Source: Klebsormidium nitens (taxonomy: Eukaryota; Streptophyta; Klebsormidiophyceae; Klebsormidiales; Klebsormidiaceae). Taken from it: DNA of 64,000 bases. How positions within the stretch are numbered: position 1 is the stretch's first letter; each line of letters opens with the position of its first letter. The stretch covers positions 3,235 to 67,234 of the forward strand of contig DF236960.1 of the NCBI GenBank assembly GCA_000708835.1, in the 5' to 3' direction. The translations under genes were made by a program, and so were the position numbers. Shown here one piece after another: positions 34,867 through 45,480 of the stretch. The notes beneath the pieces are model-generated. The model was not told the origin of the DNA, did no database searches, and saw nothing but the letters and a program-made list of their open reading frames with translations.

Positions 34867-36839
34867 TCTTCTAATCCCTTCTAACTCGTTTGACAACCGA
34901 CTTTCAGGGCAAGACCGCAATGAAGTTCCTTCAGGAGGTGGCGGCCCCATCTTGGGCACTAAATAAATGGCCCTTAGCCCACCTTAACCGTGTCAACTCC
35001 TAGTTCCTAGACCCTTCTTGTTAAGTGAACCCAACTAAACCCAGTTGAAACCCACTTTTCAGGGCAAGACCGCAATGGAGTTCCGGCGAGAAGTGGCGGC
35101 CCTCAGTCCCGGGCACCACAAGCCCCGCCCCTTGACCCACCTTAACCCTCCTCAACCCGTTTTCACTAACCCGTTTTCAAATCCACCTTTCAGGGCAAAA
35201 CCGCAATGGAGTTCCGGCGAGAAGTGGCGGCGCTCAGTCTCGGGCACCACAAGAACCTGCTCCCGTTCTACGGGGTTTGCATGGAGGGCAAACAGCTGTG
35301 CATCGTAACCAAGTTCATGGCCGGCGGAAACCTGGCGGACTATCTGGCGAAGCACGGGCCGCTCCCAATGCCGATGCTGCTGCAAGTGGCGCGCGATGTT
35401 GCGGAGGGGATGCGATGTCTTCACAAAAATGGCGTCATTCACCGGTAAGTTTTGAGTTTAGAGATTCGGGTCTCGTTTCTTCAGAGTTTTTGTGGGGTAT
35501 TGGAGCTTATATTCAGCTAGAGAGCAAACATAGGGTTGTCTGGGGAAGCACGGGCCAGTCCTGATGCCAATGCTGTTGCAAGTGCATGCGACATGGCCAA
35601 GGGGAGGCGCTGCTTCCAGGAATTTTAAAACGGTGCAGATCCTTCTGGACGCCGACGGCACCGCAGAGGTCGCCGACTTCTGCGTTGCGCGGGTCCGCTT
35701 CGAGAAGGACAAACTGCTGATGGTTTACTTTCTCTCTTCCTAAATCGCATCTTAACCCGCTTCGTTACTTCTGCAGGGACCTCAAAACCGCGAACATCCT
35801 TCTAGACGCCGATGGTACAGCGAAGGTCGCCGACTTCGGGGTCGCGCGGTTGCGCTTCGAGAAGGACGAGATGACCAAAGAAGTGGGCACTTACCGCTGG
35901 ATGGCCCCGGAGGCGCTCGGCGCGTTTTCGTCTACGAGCCCTGTTGCGCCAGTCACCCAAAAAAGTGACGTGTACAGGTAAGCCCACCAGAACTCGTCGA
36001 CTTAAAAGCAGGGGAGCTACAGGGACCAGCTAATCGTTCTGGTTTCCAACTTGACTTCCACATTGTCGTGAGAGTTCGAAGGCTGGTCGATGCAAAGATT
36101 TCTGAAGGACGGGAATTTACGAAAGCCTGTTTTAGGTACTCGACCCTGCAGTCAGCAATGAACTGCACATTATTCCGAGGCCCGAATAGGTGGTTCATTT
36201 TGCTTCGGCGATACGTCCATGCAGCTACGCCGTCATCTTCTGGAATGCCCACGAGCGGTCGTACCATCGATAGTCCCCTGCAACCGACACTGTGAAAGCT
36301 CGATACACGATAACCGGTCAGGCTGGAGACGGATCAGATTCTGAACCAGTTTTTGATCCACCTACGACGCATAGTGGATCTTCCGCAGTCAAGCAGTTGT
36401 GCTGTGGGAGTTGGTCACGACGGGCGTTCCTTACCCCAATAACCGTCCCCTGCAACGGACATTTTGACAACCCAAAACCCAAACTGTTCTTCAGGTTCGG
36501 GAACAATCCCAAAATTCTCATTTGTGCAGTTACGCGATTGTGCTCTGGGAGTTGGTCACGGGGGGCGTCCCCTACACCAATTACTCCCCCCTGCAAGCTG
36601 CGGTTGGAGTCGCTTTGAACAACCTGCGGCCGCCAATTCCGGCCAACTGCGATCCCGCGCTCAAAAGCCTGATGCAGCGAGCGTGGGATAAAGACCCCTG
36701 GGTAAGGCCGGAGCTTGCGCAGATAGTGGAGGAACTAGACGCGCTGATACTCAAGCACACGCTTGTGCGGTCGAGGATTGCTCCTCTGGGGGGATCCCCC
36801 AGGAGGGTTCCACTGGGCAGGAGTGGCGGGGGGGGCTGA
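31753..36839 (+). CDS. ACT-domain Raf-like Ser/Thr/Tyr protein kinase (5 exons, 936 aa)
   Basis: Exons 31753-33690, 34130-34240, 35194-35444, 35777-35977, 36530-36839; phases close to 937 codons. Plant group-C Raf-like MAPKKK type (STY8/17/46 family). Order: disordered 1-290 with repeated SSQK/TSNR-type motifs; basic [16 protein letters not shown]; helical region with [23 protein letters not shown]-like domain at about 481-535 ([20 protein letters not shown]); kinase from about 647. Catalytic set complete: glycine loop [12 protein letters not shown] Lys 672, alpha-C Glu 693 (FRREV), HRDLKTAN (766-773), DFG 786-788, GTYRWMAPE (804-812), [16 protein letters not shown]. Arabidopsis relatives phosphorylate chloroplast transit peptides; whether this one does is inference. 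The N-terminus is much longer than in land-plant relatives. Introns 2, 3 and 4 and the 3' flank carry degraded copies of neighbouring exons. Confidence 0.95.
34600..35190 (+). repeat. Ladder of exon-3 acceptor copies in kinase intron 2
   Basis: True exon 3 starts at 35194 (GGCAAAACCGCAATGGAGTT). Upstream copies of the acceptor and first 60 or so bases start at 35063, 34908 and 34731, and a weaker one lies at about 34602. Spacings are 131, 155 and 177 bp. The three main copies keep CAG before GGCAAGACC; none has a good donor. Decay increases with distance from the true exon, as in repeated unequal duplication. Confidence 0.8.
34825..34872. repeat. (ACT)n microsatellite
   Basis: A run of about 13 ACT/TAC triplets followed by TTC triplets lies in kinase intron 2, inside the spacer between the first two exon-3 copies, and accounts for part of the larger spacing there. 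Confidence 0.9.
35539..35727 (+). pseudogene. Intronless copy of kinase exons 3 and 4 inside intron 3
   Basis: 35543-35617 aligns to the end of exon 3 (GAAGCACGGGCC, then ATGCTG.TGCAAGTG and GGGGA). Without any intron it runs into exon 4 (ATCCTTCTGGACGCCGACGG, GTCGCCGACTTC, CGCTTCGAGAAGGAC). About 21 bp of the junction are missing, including HR of the HRDLK motif, and the DFG equivalent is DFC. It is not translatable as part of the kinase. Confidence 0.75.
36381..36465 (+). pseudogene. Degraded copy of kinase exon-5 start
   Basis: After TTCCGCAG the copy reads in the correct phase as [19 protein letters not shown] and reaches a stop after about 26 codons. It matches [19 protein letters not shown] of true exon 5 (36530). 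If spliced, it would give a kinase truncated in subdomain IX. Confidence 0.65.
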
Positions 36840-39166
36840 GTTGGATTCTACCCAAGCGCAGAGGGGGTTGTATCAAAGCTAGTAGTATTAGCACGCGCTA
36901 ATAGTGGACAAACGCTTGTGCGGTCGAGGATCGTTTCCCAGGGGGGTCCCCACGGGGGTTCCTTTGGGGGGGGGTTGGTGGGGGGGCTGGAGAGAGTTTC
37001 TGATGGCGGATGTAGCATTAGCATAAGGTAGTTGGAGGAGCCAAAGCGTCGGTACTCTTAAAATGATACGGGTGAGGATTGCTCGGAAGGGGGGTTTCCC
37101 ATGGGGCGTTTTGTTGGGGGGTCGGCAGGGAAAACGGGTTGCCTTCGAGCGTGGGGGTATAGTTAGTAGAGGCGGAACGGTAGGGAAGATTAAAAAGTGT
37201 AATATCCTCTGACCAAAAGAACCAACGGCGGACGACCCAACGGTTAGCCAGCAGGTTTTGCTTCGCACTGATTTATGAAAGGGGGGCAGGAACGAAAACG
37301 GGGACAGGAGCATTAACAAGAACGGGAAGGTATAGGCAGATAGGAGAAGAAGACTTGGATACTGAGATGCTCGGAGGTAACTAACGCCGTAAGACGCAAC
37401 GCCGTCTGGACGCTAACAGCTTGCAAAAGAAAATGGAACGTAAGTTAGCGCCGCGGTAAAGGGTTTCTAGTCAAGGTCTCTGAGGTCGGTTCGTTCGAGC
37501 TGCGAGATGATGAGGTAAAACGGTCTGGGGACTAATTGTAGAACCGGGATAAAGCACATACGCGATGACCTTGGGTCCGTTTGTGTACGGAAAGCTGAAA
37601 GAGGACAAACCATACGTACTAGAGCCAACGGTATAAACGCTTTGGCCATATCCTTAGAAACATAGGGTGGGCAGGCTTAAAAGTCAGAAGGTGACATCAT
37701 ACTTCCAGACTGACGTTGCTACCGTACATTGTGTTTGATAACGGTATTCTGCTCCAATCGGAAGCTTACATCCAGGACGGGCTGGCTAAAACGATCCGTT
37801 AAGTGATTAGTTCGATTTCTTGCCGTATTCCGAAGAAGTGTTGAACTTGAGTGGAAAAGCCTACACTGATGGGCGATCCGCGGGCGGCCGCTCTTGATTA
37901 GATTCAAGACGATCGATCATGTTGTTTCACCTTCGACGGCGCATCATACACACGCCGGGTTATCTACCGGCACTTGATCGATCGCACCGTACCGTGTATA
38001 CCCAATCGATCAGCCGCTCACGTACAACCAGCTCCGGCAATCAGTAGATTGTGCATGCTAATGATGCCATGACTGAGCTACACTCGAAAGAGTTGCAGGC
38101 TCATGCCGGTCAGTACTCTGCCAGGCATATCCAATGCAATCAAGCCGATATCACTATTTTTGAACCATCAATTCGATCATGCATCCGGTCACTACAAAGC
38201 ATTATTTGTTCTGGACGTCGCGCGCTCATGTCTGATTGCGTCAGAAGCGGCTGCATGCAGCATGCATATATAGCCTATACAGTAATGTTGTCAACATCAC
38301 TATGCCCACATGTCAAAACATCATCGTATGACTGGAGTCTAGCTTCTGGTCAGGAGGCGGGCTGCCATGGCAGTGCATCAATCACGCACTGCAGTGGCGC
38401 CTGCATGCTGCATGGCATTTCATACTATAAGGCCTGGCCTCCCTGCAATTTGCAATGATCGACGTCGTTCGTGATTACCGTCGGACTGTAACATTGGATG
38501 CCAGCCTGCTAGCTTAATGCGGTCGCTCATCCACTGAGTGGGCCAAAATTGTCAACTGTGTTGACCGCGGTCCTTGAGCGGCCGCCCCGGCGCGGTTCTG
38601 AAAACGGTTAAACATTGCGTTCACCAACAGCTTGCGCGATCGAAAAGGAGCGGGACAAGATTCCGATTGTTCAGTGGCAGTTTGCGGAAAAGAGAAAAGG
38701 CTATCAACCATTGTTTTTTTTCATTTGCAGAGGTTTGACGTCGATCAATCATGAGCCAAGGCACTCAGGCTGCTCGTTACATGTTACAGGCTTTTGTGCA
38801 GACCTCGAAGATAAGGCAAAATGTCCGTTAGAGTCAAGGCTTCGATTTACCGGTCGTTCCGTCAAGTCTGTGTGTATCGTTTCGACGCTTCAACCTGGTT
38901 GACACGTTCTAAAGCTGGTAACTGCGAATTCACTCAGGCTTTATTCTCCAAATATGCACAGGAAGCTTACATCTTCTTCTAACGGCTAGGATGCTTAGCC
39001 TCGCGACTCGTCGTGACTTTGTCGCATGAATGCAAGGCTTGCGGGCTTTGACTCCACCAATCCTTTCGCTCACCCAGTCATTCGCGTTTTCACAAGCTAT
39101 TCTTGTTTCCCGTCAACCACGAAGCACCCCCCCTTCTTCACTCCTGATCTGGGATTCCGTTAACTT
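36840..39166. other. Intergenic region between convergent kinase and membrane-protein genes
   Basis: Beyond the exon-5 tail copies, 37850-38600 is rich in CATG, GATC and short palindromes (for example GCATGCAGCATGCAT near 38265) and is bounded by inverted GGGCGGCCGCTC words at about 37882 and 38577. No exon is supported; the longest open frames start without ATG. Confidence 0.4.
36900..37130 (+). repeat. Two decayed copies of the kinase exon-5 tail
   Basis: CGCTTGTGCGGTCGAGGAT at 36913 repeats the end of exon 5 (about 36759) and is followed by similar G-run DNA. A second, weaker copy (GAGGATTGCTC then GGGGGGTTTCCCATGGGG) starts at about 37072. Both are downstream of the stop codon. Confidence 0.6.
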
Positions 39167-42100
39167 CTATTCACCATCAACGTCAAGTAACGGGGTCTCA
39201 CGGGCCCCGTACTTCCGAATCTCGTTCCGGATCTCGTTAACCTTCCCCGGTGCCGCGGCCGCGGCCGCGTCGCCCGACCCAATGACTGTGCCCGGTACGC
39301 TCTCCCCGGGGGCCGATTCCGCCGCTAATTTGACCCCCCCGGGCGCGGGCTTTCCCTCGGCGGCCTTAACCCCCGCGGCTTTCAGCGGCTTAACCTCAGC
39401 GGGCTGCACCTTTTTGCTCCGGAAGAAGCCGATAAACCAGTGGCCTAACGCGGGCAGGACCTTCTTGTACCCGAACTTGAGCGCGTTGTCGAGGCTCATC
39501 ATGTCCTTCAGGCCCCCGGGTGACGTCAGGACCGCTGACGTCATCAGGTCGCTGTCGTCATCGTCCCCGCCGTCCCCGGAGTCGTCCGACTTCTTCTTGG
39601 CGGCGCCGGCCTTTTTGGCCTTGCCGTCTTCTTTGATGGTGAAAAAAATGCCGAACGCGGTCGCGACGAAGGGGAAGAGACCGCCCATTTGGGAGACGAT
39701 TCCGGTAATCGTGACGGGGTCTTTTTCCACCACCTTTTCGACCCCCCTGCAAAGAACGAGAAATAATATCTGAATGATACAGAAAATGGTCGCGACGAAG
39801 GGGAAGAGACCGCCCATTTGGGAGACGATGCCGGTTATCGTGACGGGGTCTTTTTCCACCACCTTTTCGACCCCCCTGCAAAGTCAAAACTTTTATTTCT
39901 TCTCTGGTTCTCGGTTTGACCACAATAGATATTGTCGCGACGAAGAGGGAGAGACCGCCCATTTGGGAGCCGATCCCGCTTATCGTGACGGGGACGTTTT
40001 CCACCACCTTTTCGACCCCCCAGCAGAGAAAAAGTATCGGACTTTCGAACTTTTTGCAAGGGACAGAGGAGATATCAACGGGGTGGTGGCTTTCAAGGGC
40101 GGAAGACCGCACACGTCGGAGACAATCTCGGCAATCGTGACAGAAACTTTTCCCCTCCCCTGCAAAGGAAGAGAAATCTTATCTATTTCTGAAAGGACGA
40201 ATGGAAATGACACAGGAAATGGTCGCCACGAAGGGGGAAAGACCGCCCATTTGGAAAACGACCCCGGTAATCGTGACGGGGTCCTTTCCCACTACTTTTT
40301 TGAACCCCCTGCAAAACATGAAGCTGACTAGTTTGAAAACTTTTCCTTTTAAGAAGCATGCTAGAAGCGAGGAAACAGTCGCCTTCGAGGTAGAAAGATC
40401 GCCCATCTCACTATGTTTGTATCTCTGATACGTCAGCACCCTGCTTCTAGAAAATGTCATCGACCGTCATCACGAGGGGGCCCCCAATCTATACACGACA
40501 ACGCACTTGACGGCGAGCCGAACTACTTTAATAAAAAGAAAAAAGGTTGATCTCGCCACTGACATCATCGTTGAGAAAACTGGTGAGACAGTGCAAATCA
40601 CGAAGGGAGATCATCGGGTCAGCTTAACCTCACCTCGTATCCAGAACGAAGTGAACTAGAGCGAAGGTCGAGTAGCCGTACGGGCGTTCCAGTCCGTCGT
40701 CGTCGGGCAGCGGAATCAATGCTCCGCTGACGGAGTTCGTTATGAAGGACGCCTCCTGGGAGCATTGAGGAATCAAAATACCAGTAAGAGACCTGTCTAT
40801 GAGGGTCCAAGTTGGGAGGATGCAGCTTTGGAGCCTTCTTTTCCAAGCTGATACCGGGAATGTTAAGGGGGAACCACAATCTTTAGTCCTCTTGTCAGCA
40901 AGGAAACAGGGGAGCTTGACCTCGCAAACACACTCGTTTTATCAACAGAATTAAATGGTGTAGGCACAGAATCAAAAAGGATATAATGCATGAAAGATTC
41001 CAGTCATTCGCCCACCTGCGTTCCGTCCAGTCCGAAGCGGATCGACATCGAGATCGTGACGGTGGTGACGGCGTTCATCGGAATGAACACCGGAGTGGAG
41101 CCGGTAAGCTTTCCATCGTCGTTTGGCGGGCCGTAGTGTAAATACGCCTTGAGCTGGTTAATGGGCATCACGTACTCTGATTCGTCCGTCAGATTTAGCT
41201 TTTGAAGCGGCGCCTGCAATTGGGGTTAATCTTTTGAGTTCGGTGTGGTTATATAAAGTCTGCTTACGGTTTCGGGTTGGTGGGTTTGAAAGTTCGTTTT
41301 AGTAACCGTAAATCAACGGGCCGTAGTGTGAACATTTCAAAAAATCTCCGCTCAAATCACCGATTCGTGTCAATTGCGCCTCACCGATCGATTGAAGTAG
41401 AGCCCGGCGAAGAAGTCCGGGAAGTCTTCGATGAAGGCGGGCAGGCTGGTGTTGAGATCATAACCCTTATTCTCTGTCCAAGCTGATCACAATATCGTGC
41501 TGAATGGTCTTCAACAAATGCTCACCGATCGGTTGAAGTAGAGCCCGGCGAAGAAGTCCGGAAAGTCTTCAATGAAGGCGGGCAGGCTGGTGTCGAAGCT
41601 GAGGCACTGGTCGACGCAGTTGCCGGGGCCCTCGTAGCAGTCCCACCAGTTAGTCTCGCCCAAGGCCTGGAACAGTAAGAACGTTTGATGTTACCATTGA
41701 GATTATACTGCTTTAACAATTCACATTATATCAGCTGGCAATTTTTGGGCAAAACAAATCAAAGCTCGCAGTCCCACCAGTTTGTCTCGCCCAATGCCTG
41801 GAGTTAAGGGAATCTCACGGGGTCGATTCCACATTTGCGTTGGTCAACACATAACACAGAATTTTGTCTGGAAGGTGATTTGACGGATTCGTTGTACATG
41901 TCTACATCGCGCCGATACAAACTACAGCCACCTCCTCTCGCAATGTTTCAGAGTAAATCTTGCGGTTGAGGCCGGTTGACACTCGCGTACCAATGTTCTG
42001 GGTACCTAAGTAGAGTCGCTAACCCAACCGGTGACTAGTCCGCTGAACCCGTATCAACCTAAACCTCGACCTTGAAGTCTTGTTGTGGCTGCGGTTGCTG

Positions 42101-44375
42101 AGCGTTGGAGGATCGGCCCATCATAATACAGAGCGTCACTAAGTCTATTTGCGGACCAAGTCTGTTTGCGGAACAGCGCTACACTCCATGTCCGGAAAGG
42201 CAGCTCGAAAGTGTTCGAAAGTTCGCTGGTGTCAGAACATTGTCAAAGGGCGCCATGAATCGCATCCGCATCGCGCCAGACAGCGAGAGCGTGGAAACGC
42301 TAGCTTTGGATTACAACGAACACTGCAGAAAAAGGCCATCGTTAATCGTTAATCGTTAATGATCGAATTTTGATAGTACGCGCGCTCCACCTTTTCACCC
42401 ATCCCAGCACTGGGAGGTTTCGCTGGGAATCTGCTGCGAAAGGATTGGGCGGGTGACGTCAGACTGCTCACCAGGGTGACGTTGCACGTGCTCTCTTCCG
42501 ACCGGTCGAACGAGGGGAGCGACGCGTTGGGCGCCGGAAACGACGCGGGCCCCAGGGCGTCGATGGTCCAGTCGCTGCTGACGCATTCTGCCACGTCAGC
42601 AAGTAATGATGTCAGGGCACTTTGGAATGTCCACTTCCAATTCATGAATGATCCGTATACGAACGCTTTGGAATGCTTAAACCTACCTCTTATCGAGCTT
42701 CGTCCAATACCTACTACAACCCACCCGTTCAGAAAAATACACCTCAAACGTTTTATCTTACGTCGAAGAACCAGATTTGGGATCGACATGCAGCAGCCCA
42801 CTGCTCACGCACAAAGGTAACGGTATGTGCAAATGTCGCTCAGATCCCTCACAGGAGGAGCGTCTTGCACTCGGAGATTGGCCCCTCCAATTTCGCGAGG
42901 CTTGCGATCGAATCCAAATCGAATTGTGAAAAGGACCCACCTGCCAGGATCGGAGAGTCGAACTCGGTCCCGTAGTATTTGAGAATGGAGTCCTCCCAGC
43001 AGATGGAGATCTCCGGCAGCGTGACGTTGCCCTTGAGGATGCTGACCTCACTCGTGGGCGCGTCCCGTTGCGCGAGCGTCTACGAAAGAAGAATTCTTTC
43101 GATGTTAGAGGGAGGATGGCACGCCTTCGTTTTGTTTCTGAGAAATGGATCGTTATGTTTCCCATGTGGGTGACGTCGGTCGAAAGATCACGTCTGATTC
43201 TACGTACGGCCTGCGGAGTGCCAGGTTTAAAAAGTCAACTAGCAAAGCTGAGGAAGAAGCGAAACAGTAAAAATTGAACATGGAGAACAGACGTGATCAG
43301 CGAGAGCGGACATCCGAAGGGTAGAACAGGGTAGATCTTACTGTTCAAGTATGGTCAAGACGCCACCGCAAGGCCACGCGCACATCTAGAATCACTCGGA
43401 CTCGGGCCACGTATCAAAAAGTGAGCCAGCGCAGAACAGAGAAAGAAAAGAATGGATTGCAAAGAAGCGAGGCACAGCTTAAAGATGAGCGGGACGTCAA
43501 AGAAAGGAAAAAGGATGAGATGTCTTACGTCGTTGATTCTGGAAACGCACGTCACTGCCCATTCACTCATCTGGATTCCGCGGACTATCGGGCCCGGAAT
43601 CCACAAACATACCAGCACACAAACGAGAAACCCGTGAAATACAAAGGAGCAACGCACAGCAAAAGGCCGCAGAAAGGAAAGCCGGATGAGTCGTCTGACG
43701 TTGATAATTGTGAAGACGCACGCAACAGCCCATGCGCATATGCACCCAAGTCGCTGGCTCAAGGGCCCAGGATTTGAAGCCGACCAGCAGGAGAATGAAG
43801 GAGGAGTGGGAAAACAAAAGTCAGGCACACCTTCAAAAACAAGTTGGCCGACAATCCAAAGGAACAAGGGACGAACTCTTTTATGTTGATGACTTCGGAG
43901 ACGCACTTTATCGCCCATCCGAATTCGTCCTACTGTCGAGGCCAGTATCGGAAAGTTGAGCAGTACAACCGAAAAAAGAAATGAGGAGGATACCAAGAAG
44001 TGAAGCCCAGCACGAGGAAAAACGCAAACCGGAAAATCAAAAGGAAGGAGGAATGGGAAAAAGGGTGGATTTCCTTACGTTGATGATCGTGAAGACGCAC
44101 GCTACCGCCCATCCGCACATTACAATCACCTTATTGGGCCAGTAGCAGAGTCGAAGTTAAACATCGAAAAGAAGAAGCATAGGTTAGTCGAGCATACAGC
44201 ACAACTAGACCGAGCACACACTAGCTAAACGGCAGAAGAAGAAGAAGATGAACCATCTTACGTTGATAATCGTGAAGACGCACGCTACCGCCCAGCCGCA
44301 CATTAGGATCACCCAGATGACCCATGCTGGCTTCCGCTCCCGGACGTTCACGTCCAGGGGGAGAAGGAATCCCAT
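39167..44375 (-). CDS. Unknown two-pass membrane protein with large ectodomain (7 exons, 469 aa)
   Basis: Exons in coding order: 44375-44262, 43079-42941, 42587-42472, 41666-41526, 41213-41016, 40755-40634, 39746-39167. Junctions are GT-AG and phases (0,1,0,0,0,2) close to 470 codons. Family not recognised. Exon 1 gives a short N-terminus and a first membrane segment AWVIWVILMCGWAVACVFTI (17-36). Residues 39-276 form a soluble domain with N-x-S/T sites (GNVTL, PNASL, CNVTL, LNLTD) and paired Cys (WWDCYEGPGNCVDQC), so probably extracytoplasmic. A second membrane segment ITGIVSQMGGLFPFVATAFG lies at 290-309. A 150-residue cytosolic tail follows with GDGGDDDDSD and Ala/Pro/Lys-rich parts. The topology (two membrane segments around a glycosylated loop) resembles ligand-gated or CDC50-type layouts, but no signature of either is seen. 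The exon-6 acceptor is the least certain site. Exons 1, 4 and 7 have multiple degraded copies nearby. Confidence 0.72.
39786..40415 (-). repeat. Five tandem copies of the exon-7 start
   Basis: The acceptor and first ~90 bp of exon 7 (VEKDPVTITGIVSQMGGLFP) recur upstream in transcription, in units of about 129-145 bp: strong copies at 39786-39875, 39935-40021 and 40215-40316, weak ones at 40083-40165 and about 40375-40415. The nearest copy keeps its CTTTGCAG acceptor and an open frame into exon 7, adding 43 residues. The next has lost the AG (GCTGGGGG). Confidence 0.85.
41385..41453 (-). pseudogene. Copy of exon-4 3' half with intact donor
   Basis: On the minus strand AACACCAGCCTGCCCGCCTT through TACTTCAATCGATCG and a GTGAGG donor repeats the end of exon 4 (41526-41600), about 141 bp downstream. 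It encodes the same NTSLPAFIEDFPDFFAGLYF stretch. A matching fragment of the exon-4 start with an acceptor lies at 41770-41802, so exon 4 is flanked by pieces of itself on both sides. Confidence 0.75.
43529..44135 (-). repeat. Four tandem copies of exon 1 filling intron 1
   Basis: Copies of the exon-1 end and donor lie at about 43529-43575, 43699-43747, 43883-43927 and 44079-44132, spaced 170-196 bp, leading up to true exon 1 (44262). The copy at 44079 still reads VMCGWAVACVFTIIN and has a GTAAGG donor; the copy at 43699 reads CAWAVACVFTIIN with a weakened GTCAGA donor. Decay increases away from the real exon. Confidence 0.8.
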
Positions 44376-45480
44376 CCCGGCACTGCGTCCGAATCAACTA
44401 GAGTGGGGAGCTTGTCCGAATGTCGACAGGAATCAGGCTCGTCCGTTTGCCTGATTCATGTAAAGAGGGTGGGGTCAATGCGATGCAGGAATGGGTTTTG
44501 CAGAGGGGGAAAGAACCCCCATCCCAGCGCTGCGTCCGAATCAACTAGAGTGAGGAGCTTGTCCGAATGTCGACAGGGAATCAGGCTCGTCCGTTTGCCT
44601 GATTGATGTAAAGAGGNNNNNNNNNNNNNNNNNNNNNNNNNNNNNNNNNNNNNNNNNNNNNNNNNNNNNNNNNNNNNNNNNNNNNNNNNNNNNNNNNNNN
44701 NNNNNNNNNNNNNNNNNNNNNNNNNNNNNNNNNNNNNNNNNNNNNNNNNNNNNNNNNNNNNNNNNNNNNNNNNNNNNNNNNNNNNNNNNNNNNNNNNNNN
44801 NNNNNNNNNNNNNNNNNNNNNNNNNNNNNNNNNNNNNNNNNNNNNNNNNNNNNNNNNNNNNNNNNNNNNNNNNNNNNNNNNNNNNNNNNNNNNNNNNNNN
44901 NNNNNNNNNNNNNTGCTGCGTCCGAGTCAACTAGAGTGGGGAGCTTGTCCGAATGTCGACAGGAAATCAAGCTCGTCCGTTTGCCTGATTGATGTAAAGA
45001 GGATGGGTCAGTGCGATGCAGGGCTGGGTTGTGCAGGGGGGGGAGGAACCCCCATCCCAGCGCTGCGTCCGAATCAGAACTGACGTCTCGTTCGCGTCCG
45101 AAAGAAAACGAGACTTGCCCCGACTTCAGATGGGAGGATGTGGTCGTTCGTTTGCCTGAACGATAATTAGCGGTGGATATTTCGAGTTCGATATCAACTT
45201 GTCCAGGGGGAGAAGGAACCCCATCCCGGCACTGCGCAATCAGAACTGTCGGTCCAACTAGAGTGGGGAGCTAGTCCGAATGTCGACAGGGACGGGGCTC
45301 CACCGGTTTGCCTGGTCGATGCAGACATGGACGGGTGATTCAGTGCGACGATTAGGTCATCCAAGGGGAGAAGGAACACCATTCCTGGCGCTGCGCCCGG
45401 ATTAGAGAAGCTTCGTCCAACTAGAGTGGGGGGCTTGCGCGACTGTTGACAGTGATGTCGGCTCGTAGAAAAGTGGGCTC
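44359..45480 (-). repeat. Tandem array of the exon-1 5' region, interrupted by gap
   Basis: Units of about 150-168 bp with the shared words AACTAGAGTGGGGAGCTTGT and GAATGTCGACAGG, each ending in a CCCATCCC-type start region, begin near 44359 (true exon 1), 44508, 44914 (after the gap), 45040, 45208 and 45367. Several units keep an ATG-GG(T/A)-TTC-like start on the minus strand, but only the first leads into the membrane segment. The array includes the promoter or leader of the 469-residue gene. Confidence 0.8.
44617..44913. other. Assembly gap (297 N)
   Basis: Run of N inside the tandem array. The flanking units match each other, so the gap probably hides further copies and its length may be nominal. 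Open frames across it are meaningless. Confidence 1.

Noticed and set aside
38051-38458. 135-codon frame in the kinase/membrane-gene interval
   Set aside because: It starts at GTG, is Cys/His/Met-rich from CATG-type repeats, and has no homologous motif.
44541-44970. Two open frames made mostly of X
   Set aside because: They cross the N gap and have no evidential value.
43529-45480. CRISPR-like array
   Set aside because: The repeats are 150-196 bp, degenerate and match exon 1 of the adjacent gene; the context is nuclear eukaryotic DNA with introns.
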